From contig JAITWF010000062.1 of the NCBI GenBank assembly GCA_031285415.1, positions 1 through 8,407 of the forward strand: a stretch of DNA of 8,407 nucleotides, written 5' to 3'. Origin of the DNA: Deferribacteraceae bacterium. Its GTDB lineage: Bacteria > Chrysiogenota > Deferribacteres > Deferribacterales > JAISNW01. Position 1 is the first letter of the stretch. Each line of letters starts with the position of its first letter. Positions 5,081 to 8,407 of this stretch are shown piece after piece. Under the pieces are notes generated by a model. It was not told the DNA's origin and ran no database searches. It saw nothing but the letters and a program-made list of their open reading frames with translations. A program made the position numbers and the translations under genes.

Positions 5081-7017
5081 CCCCTTATCCTCATAGAGTT
5101 CACCACCACCGCTATCGAGCTGACGCTCATACAGATTGCGCTTACTACAGGGTGCAGCACGCCCACTGCGGCAAGTGGGATCGCCACGACATTATACGCA
5201 AACGCCCAGAAGAGATTCTCCCTCACGATACGTGCTGTGCGCTTTGATAGTGCGATTATCTCCTCTAAGATATGTAGATCAGGCTTCAATAGTATCAGAT
5301 CTGCACTATCGATTGCAACGGAGGCGATATTCGCCCCTACTGCCACGCCAATACCAGCTCTCTTCAATGCTGGAGCGTCGTTTATCCCATCCCCCACCAT
5401 CATCGTATCGGCATGCGCCCCCACTATCTCGGCTTTATTGAATGGCGATAACTCCGCCATAAACTCCACACCTAGCTCACCTGCCACCCTCTCGACATTT
5501 GCTCGATTATCGCCAGAGAGGATCGTCACTGAATATTTTTTTCTAATATTATCAATAACTTCCACTGAATCTCTACGAAGCTCATTAGATTCTGTCAGGG
5601 TGCCAGTCTTATCAAAGTAGATCCGCTTGCAGCGCACGATATTCTCGAATAGATCACCGTTTCGGACTATAGCGTTAAGTGAGAACGCCTTGCCTAGCGC
5701 AACCGTAACGGCTAACGGTGCGGCAAGCCCTAGCGCACATGGGCATGCGACAACTAAGACTGCGATACTGTTCATTAAAGAGCCACTTACGATAAATGTC
5801 GCAACTGCAATAAGTAGTACCACTGGTACAAAGATAGAGGAGACTCTATCGACAAGGCGCACTAGCTTTGTGCGTGATAGATCGGCTGATTCTATCGCTG
5901 ATACGATCTGCGCAAGGACGGTGCCACTACCCACCGATTCGGCGATCATATTAAAGCTACCGTTCATATTTATAGTGCCAGCGAAGAGCAGATCGCCCTC
6001 CCCTTTGTTTTTCGGAAGAGGCTCCCCTGTAAGCATAGATTCATCCACCTCGCCGCTACCAGATTGAAGCTTGCCATCCACAGGCACCCTATCCCCTGCA
6101 AGCACCTGTAGCACATCGCCAACTTTTACCTGCGAAAGGGGCAGTATACTCTCTCCCTCTGCCGTTACGACTCTTGCGAACGGTGCGGATAGTGTAAATA
6201 GGCTAAGGATTCCCGATTTAGCCTTATGTTTTGCCGATAGCTCTATATATCTTCCAAGTGTGATCAGTGTGAGGATCGTGGCGGCGGTGTCGAAGTACGT
6301 TTCATACCCAGCAAACACCGCTATCACACTGTAGAGATATGCACTACCAGCTCCAAGAGCCACTAGTGTATCCATCGACAGATGTTTATATGCACTTCTA
6401 AAGAACGGATATCCTGTATAGATTATTATCGGTGTGGTTAAGATCATTGATATATACTGCATAACGAGCTTTATATGAGGGGGCATATCCTGAAAGTAGC
6501 CCACGTAGGAGGCGACGCTATAGAGCATTAACTGCATTGAGAAGAATGCGCCCACGATGAATCGCAGGAGAAGCTCCCTCTTCTCGTTATTTATTTGTTC
6601 TGGATTTTCTGGCACTGGTGGGTAGCCAGCCCTTGCGACAGTTTCAAGGATCTCCTTGAGTGATACTTTGGAGTTATCGAACGATACACTGACACGATAG
6701 GTAGCATAATTCACACGAGCGTCCTGCACGCCCTCTCTCCGTTTAATAAGGTTCTCGACGAGCCACACGCAGGCGGCGCAGCGCACAGAGGTGATATAGA
6801 AAACAGCACCATCGGGGGTGACACAGCTTTGAAACGACTCCTCTGATATGAAGATATTTTCTGATACCTTTGAGGTGAGGATCCCTGCTCGTCGGCTGTA
6901 GTAGTCGCCAAGCCCTGCCCTATTAATCATCTCGTATGCGACGTGGCAGCCGTTGCAGCAGAACTCTGTATTAGGGGGGGTCTCACGCCCACAGTGATGG
7001 CAATGATTATTACTCAT
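5077..7017 (-). CDS. ccoI: CcoI/FixI copper P1B-type ATPase lacking the nucleotide-binding domain
   Basis: A 646-residue copper-transporting P-type ATPase of the kind that supplies copper for cbb3 oxidase. In order: an N-terminal cysteine cluster (CHHC 6-9, FCCNGC 19-24), a heavy-metal domain with CAAC (80-83), about eight membrane helices, the actuator motif TGEP (330-333), the metal-site CPC (425-427), the phosphorylation motif DKTGT (469-473) and GDGINDAP (542-549). The end, MSVSSIAVVVNSMR (630-643), is typical of CcoI. The oddity is that DKTGTLTES is followed at once by NELRRDSVEVIDNI and ILSGDN. The 110-130 residues that normally form the ATP-binding N domain, with its HP motif, are absent. 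The frame is otherwise intact. The ATG at 7017 overlaps ccoS by 8 bases. An earlier in-frame start at 7056 would add 13 residues of non-family sequence. Confidence 0.93.
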   Translation of the reverse strand: MSNNHCHHCGRETPPNTEFCCNGCHVAYEMINRAGLGDYYSRRAGILTSKVSENIFISEESFQSCVTPDGAVFYITSVRCAACVWLVENLIKRREGVQDARVNYATYRVSVSFDNSKVSLKEILETVARAGYPPVPENPEQINNEKRELLLRFIVGAFFSMQLMLYSVASYVGYFQDMPPHIKLVMQYISMILTTPIIIYTGYPFFRSAYKHLSMDTLVALGAGSAYLYSVIAVFAGYETYFDTAATILTLITLGRYIELSAKHKAKSGILSLFTLSAPFARVVTAEGESILPLSQVKVGDVLQVLAGDRVPVDGKLQSGSGEVDESMLTGEPLPKNKGEGDLLFAGTINMNGSFNMIAESVGSGTVLAQIVSAIESADLSRTKLVRLVDRVSSIFVPVVLLIAVATFIVSGSLMNSIAVLVVACPCALGLAAPLAVTVALGKAFSLNAIVRNGDLFENIVRCKRIYFDKTGTLTESNELRRDSVEVIDNIRKKYSVTILSGDNRANVERVAGELGVEFMAELSPFNKAEIVGAHADTMMVGDGINDAPALKRAGIGVAVGANIASVAIDSADLILLKPDLHILEEIIALSKRTARIVRENLFWAFAYNVVAIPLAAVGVLHPVVSAICMSVSSIAVVVNSMRIRG

Positions 7018-7147
7018 CGTCCAACATTCTGTACTTCGCCCCCTCTGGATCGTCAAACTGATCCCTGCGTGCCGCCCATAGAACGACCGCCAGCACGACG
7101 ATCCCCATCGCCAAACTTATCGGTATCAGTATAAATAGCGAGTTCAT
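7010..7147 (-). CDS. ccoS: CcoS, cbb3 oxidase maturation protein
   Basis: A 45-residue single-span membrane protein. MNSLFILIPISLAMGIVVLAVVLWAARR gives one helix, followed by the family signature QFDDPEGAKYRML and an acidic end. CcoS is needed to insert cofactors into cbb3 oxidase in organisms where it has been studied, and it usually sits just before ccoI, as here. The start at 7147 shares one base with the stop codon of the small peptide gene upstream, and the end overlaps ccoI by 8 bases. An upstream in-frame GTG at 7234 would add an unrelated hydrophilic stretch and is rejected. Confidence 0.92.
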   Translation of the reverse strand: MNSLFILIPISLAMGIVVLAVVLWAARRDQFDDPEGAKYRMLDDE

Positions 7148-7227
7148 TAATAGATCATCGATAACATTAATGGTACACCAAGCATTAGTATTAAAGAAGC
7201 GATCATAACCGCTGTTCCAACCTTCAT
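7147..7227 (-). CDS. Unrecognised 26-residue single-span membrane peptide
   Basis: This 26-codon frame starts with ATG at 7227, 3 bases after the fixH stop, and ends with a TAA that shares one base with the ccoS ATG. AGGTGA (7236-7231) forms a Shine-Dalgarno sequence overlapping the fixH stop codon. The product starts MKVGTAVMIASLIL and is almost entirely hydrophobic, enough for one membrane helix with a positive N-terminus. It contains five or six Met residues and no Cys. Its position suggests a small cbb3 subunit or assembly factor, in the manner of CcoM or CcoQ, but no homology to either is visible. The tight spacing and ribosome site make it likely to be translated. Confidence 0.6.
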   Translation of the reverse strand: MKVGTAVMIASLILMLGVPLMLSMIY

Positions 7228-7230
7228 AAA

Positions 7231-7647
7231 TCACCTCACATAAAACGACTTTTCCACATCTATCAACGTGCCAGCAAGCGTATACTCAAGCTTTGAGATA
7301 TACCAGCCGCTGCCATGATAGGTAAATGCACTATGCCACCGATTGTCAGCGAAGCTACTATCTATTGCAAGCTCCTCTGAATCTGCTGGCTGAAAGATAC
7401 GAAGCACCACGCTATCATTGTCTGGCGTAGGCGATACCGTTACTGCTATCTGGCACCGCCCACCGCTACAGATAGGCTCTTCCCACATAAGTATCGAGTC
7501 TTTCAGCGTCTGCACCTTGCTATCATACTCGAGGCTTCTATTATACGTGTTATCCGTCAACGTGCCATCGGAGTATAGAAGCCCTGTCAGAACCACAGGG
7601 GTCAACGTCAGCAGTGCAAATAGAAAGAGTAGCCCAACCGCCCTCAT
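7231..7647 (-). CDS. fixH: FixH/CcoH-like cbb3 assembly protein
   Basis: A 138-residue protein with an N-terminal membrane anchor (about 4-24) and a periplasmic domain of the FixH type. DNTYNRSLEYDSKV (32-45) is the conserved segment after the helix. The beta-rich part contains IAVTVSPTPDNDSVVLRIFQPAD and ends GSGWYISKLEYTL and KSFYVR. FixH proteins act with CcoI in building the binuclear haem-copper centre. Cys60 and Cys65 (CSGGRC) are a close pair that could bind metal or form a disulfide; they are not a general family mark as far as known. Its ATG overlaps the ccoQ stop by 4 bases and a GAGGGTGA ribosome site precedes it. Confidence 0.8.
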   Translation of the reverse strand: MRAVGLLFLFALLTLTPVVLTGLLYSDGTLTDNTYNRSLEYDSKVQTLKDSILMWEEPICSGGRCQIAVTVSPTPDNDSVVLRIFQPADSEELAIDSSFADNRWHSAFTYHGSGWYISKLEYTLAGTLIDVEKSFYVR

Positions 7648-7778
7648 TTTTTATCACCCTCGTTCAGCATATCGTACTTTGGCTGTTCGATATCTGCCTT
7701 GCGCTTCGGCGAAAAGAAGTAGAACCATACGATCGCCATCGATAGACAGAGCAGAGTCCCTATTATTGCAAGCTTCAT
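7644..7778 (-). CDS. ccoQ: CcoQ/FixQ-like small subunit of cbb3 oxidase
   Basis: A 44-residue membrane peptide. One helix, LAIIGTLLCLSMAIVWFYFF, is followed by the basic SPKRKADIEQ segment typical of CcoQ/FixQ and a charged tail, PKYDMLNEGDKK. CcoQ stabilises the cbb3 complex in species where it has been tested. The ATG at 7778 overlaps the stop of the FixP_N gene by 4 bases (ATGA), and its own stop overlaps fixH in the same way. The tail also resembles that of CcoS, but position and the SPKRK motif favour CcoQ. Confidence 0.75.
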   Translation of the reverse strand: MKLAIIGTLLCLSMAIVWFYFFSPKRKADIEQPKYDMLNEGDKK

Positions 7779-7951
7779 CGGATCGATTCCTGATAGATCT
7801 TCTCTTGGCTCCAATCCGATATCCCTGGCGTGTACGCTATAAAGTAGTAAACACCGACGATGATAAGGGCGATAGATAGCACCACCCAACCTAACGGTAA
7901 TGTTTTGCCTGTTTTTTTGCTTTCAAATCGTTCAAAATCGAACTCATTCAT
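7775..7951 (-). CDS. Stand-alone FixP_N-type membrane anchor (CcoP without its cytochrome domains)
   Basis: A 58-residue protein. The stretch KTLPLGWVVLSIALIIVGVY, then YFIAYTPGISDWSQ, resembles the N-terminal anchor of CcoP/FixP, where a NPLPxxW-like motif precedes one helix and a short YPG or TPG turn. In usual CcoP this is followed by two cytochrome c domains; here the protein stops at KIYQESIR with no haem motif. Of several close ATGs, the one at 7951 lies 6 bases after GAGGAGG and is preferred. It overlaps ccoO by 8 bases and ccoQ by 4. The coding strand contains an A7 run, but the frame after it is the one that matches FixP_N, so a frameshift is not needed to explain the short length. 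Confidence 0.75.
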   Translation of the reverse strand: MNEFDFERFESKKTGKTLPLGWVVLSIALIIVGVYYFIAYTPGISDWSQEKIYQESIR

Positions 7952-8407
7952 GATCATCCTCCTCACGAGGCTCCTCTAAAGTTGCCACAAACTCTACAAC
8001 GCTACCCACCTGCGATAGCGTCATCACATTGATAAACTGCGGCATTGCGCCAGGGATCCCATTTGCAATAGTCAAAAACGCTGTCTTTTCATCCATATAG
8101 GCGTTATACCCCTGCAACATCATCCCAAGATCCCCTTCACCCTCTTCGCCGTGGCAGCCGAAGCAGTTCGCCTTGAAGAGTTTTTTGCCAAGCTTCACAG
8201 CCCCCTCTCTCCCTTTGGCAGGGTTGCCATGATTATCAAAATCCTCCTCCGTCACTACAACTAGCTGCAACTGCTCCACAGAGGTGCCGAGCTTCTGCAT
8301 ATATGCTACAAGAGCGTCCATCTCGGTCTTATTATCCACCTCGACAGGGTTGGTATTCCCCAACACCTTCATATGTTTAGCGATCTCCTCTTTGTCTACC
8401 TTGCTAT
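7944..8407 (-). CDS. ccoO: CcoO, cbb3 oxidase subunit II, C-terminal part with a fused extra cytochrome c domain (partial)
   Basis: The open frame runs off the right edge, so only the last 153 residues are seen. They begin SKVDKEEIAKHMKVLG and continue to NKTEMDALVAYMQKLGT, the hallmark C-terminal end of CcoO, a membrane-anchored monohaem cytochrome c subunit. Instead of stopping there, the protein continues through a linker into a second cytochrome c domain: GKKLFKANCFGCHGEEGEG holds the haem motif CFGCH (8151-8165) and GAMPQF supplies the probable Met ligand. That domain resembles a CcoP cytochrome domain. The protein ends in the acidic tail EEPREEDDHE. Its stop overlaps the FixP_N gene by 8 bases. 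Confidence 0.88.
   Translation of the reverse strand, partial: SKVDKEEIAKHMKVLGNTNPVEVDNKTEMDALVAYMQKLGTSVEQLQLVVVTEEDFDNHGNPAKGREGAVKLGKKLFKANCFGCHGEEGEGDLGMMLQGYNAYMDEKTAFLTIANGIPGAMPQFINVMTLSQVGSVVEFVATLEEPREEDDHE

Noticed and set aside
5136..6334. Several plus-strand open frames opposite ccoI.
   Set aside because: They are shadows of the ccoI coding strand, with no ribosome sites and no recognisable domains.
6974..6980. A run of seven G (seven C in the coding strand) near the start of ccoI, as a phase-variable tract.
   Set aside because: The frame is intact across it, and seven bases is short for a slippage switch. An A7 run in the FixP_N gene (near 7912-7918) was set aside for the same reason.
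7010..7234. A longer ccoS starting at the GTG at 7234 (74 residues).
   Set aside because: The added 29 residues are hydrophilic and unlike CcoS, while the 45-residue form matches the family and the upstream DNA better encodes the 26-residue peptide in another frame.
1..8407. CRISPR arrays, insertion sequences or prophage genes.
   Set aside because: No regularly spaced repeats, transposase motifs or phage proteins are seen; the only direct repeats are the two terminator copies.

Overview
The window looks like chromosome of a microaerobic, sulfide-oxidising, Gram-negative bacterium. The evidence is a flavocytochrome c sulfide dehydrogenase pair (fccA, fccB), the distal half of a cbb3 cytochrome oxidase operon with its assembly genes, and Tat, Sec and lipoprotein export signals. 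The phylum cannot be fixed from sequence alone. Base composition is moderate, the isoleucine codon ATA is common, and the one tRNA visible has no encoded CCA. No plasmid, phage or CRISPR genes are seen.

Layout, left to right. (1) 1-778: the 3' end of a tRNA and its terminator, then a higB-higA toxin-antitoxin module, then a second almost identical copy of the terminator. The two 45-base copies lie 701 bases apart and bracket the module like a small inserted cassette. (2) 782-1960, minus strand: a lone lipoprotein substrate-binding protein of the TrpX-like ABC family. Its 5' leader of about 150 bases may encode a short peptide rich in aromatic codons. (3) 1961-3859, minus strand: fccA then fccB, ended by a G/C-rich hairpin. 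(4) 3880-5080, plus strand: a SafE/DsbD_2-like membrane protein divergent from fccAB, then a second, AT-rich toxin-antitoxin pair of the RelE/ParE type. The toxin gene ends tail to tail with ccoI, with the stop codons overlapping. (5) 5077-8407, minus strand: a very compact operon read from the right edge as ccoO (partial), a stand-alone FixP_N anchor, ccoQ, fixH, an unrecognised 26-residue membrane peptide, ccoS and ccoI. Most neighbours overlap by 1 to 8 bases.

How the genes fit together. FccAB would oxidise sulfide in the periplasm and pass electrons to cytochrome c. The cbb3 oxidase would use these electrons to reduce oxygen. FixH, CcoS, CcoI and probably the SafE-like protein serve assembly and copper supply of that oxidase.

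Three things stand out. First, CcoI keeps its transport, actuator and phosphorylation motifs but lacks the whole nucleotide-binding (N) domain. Second, CcoP appears split: its membrane anchor is a separate 58-residue protein, while one cytochrome c domain is fused to the C-terminus of CcoO. Third, an overlooked 26-codon membrane-peptide gene sits between fixH and ccoS. These make an unusual cbb3 variant the most interesting system here.
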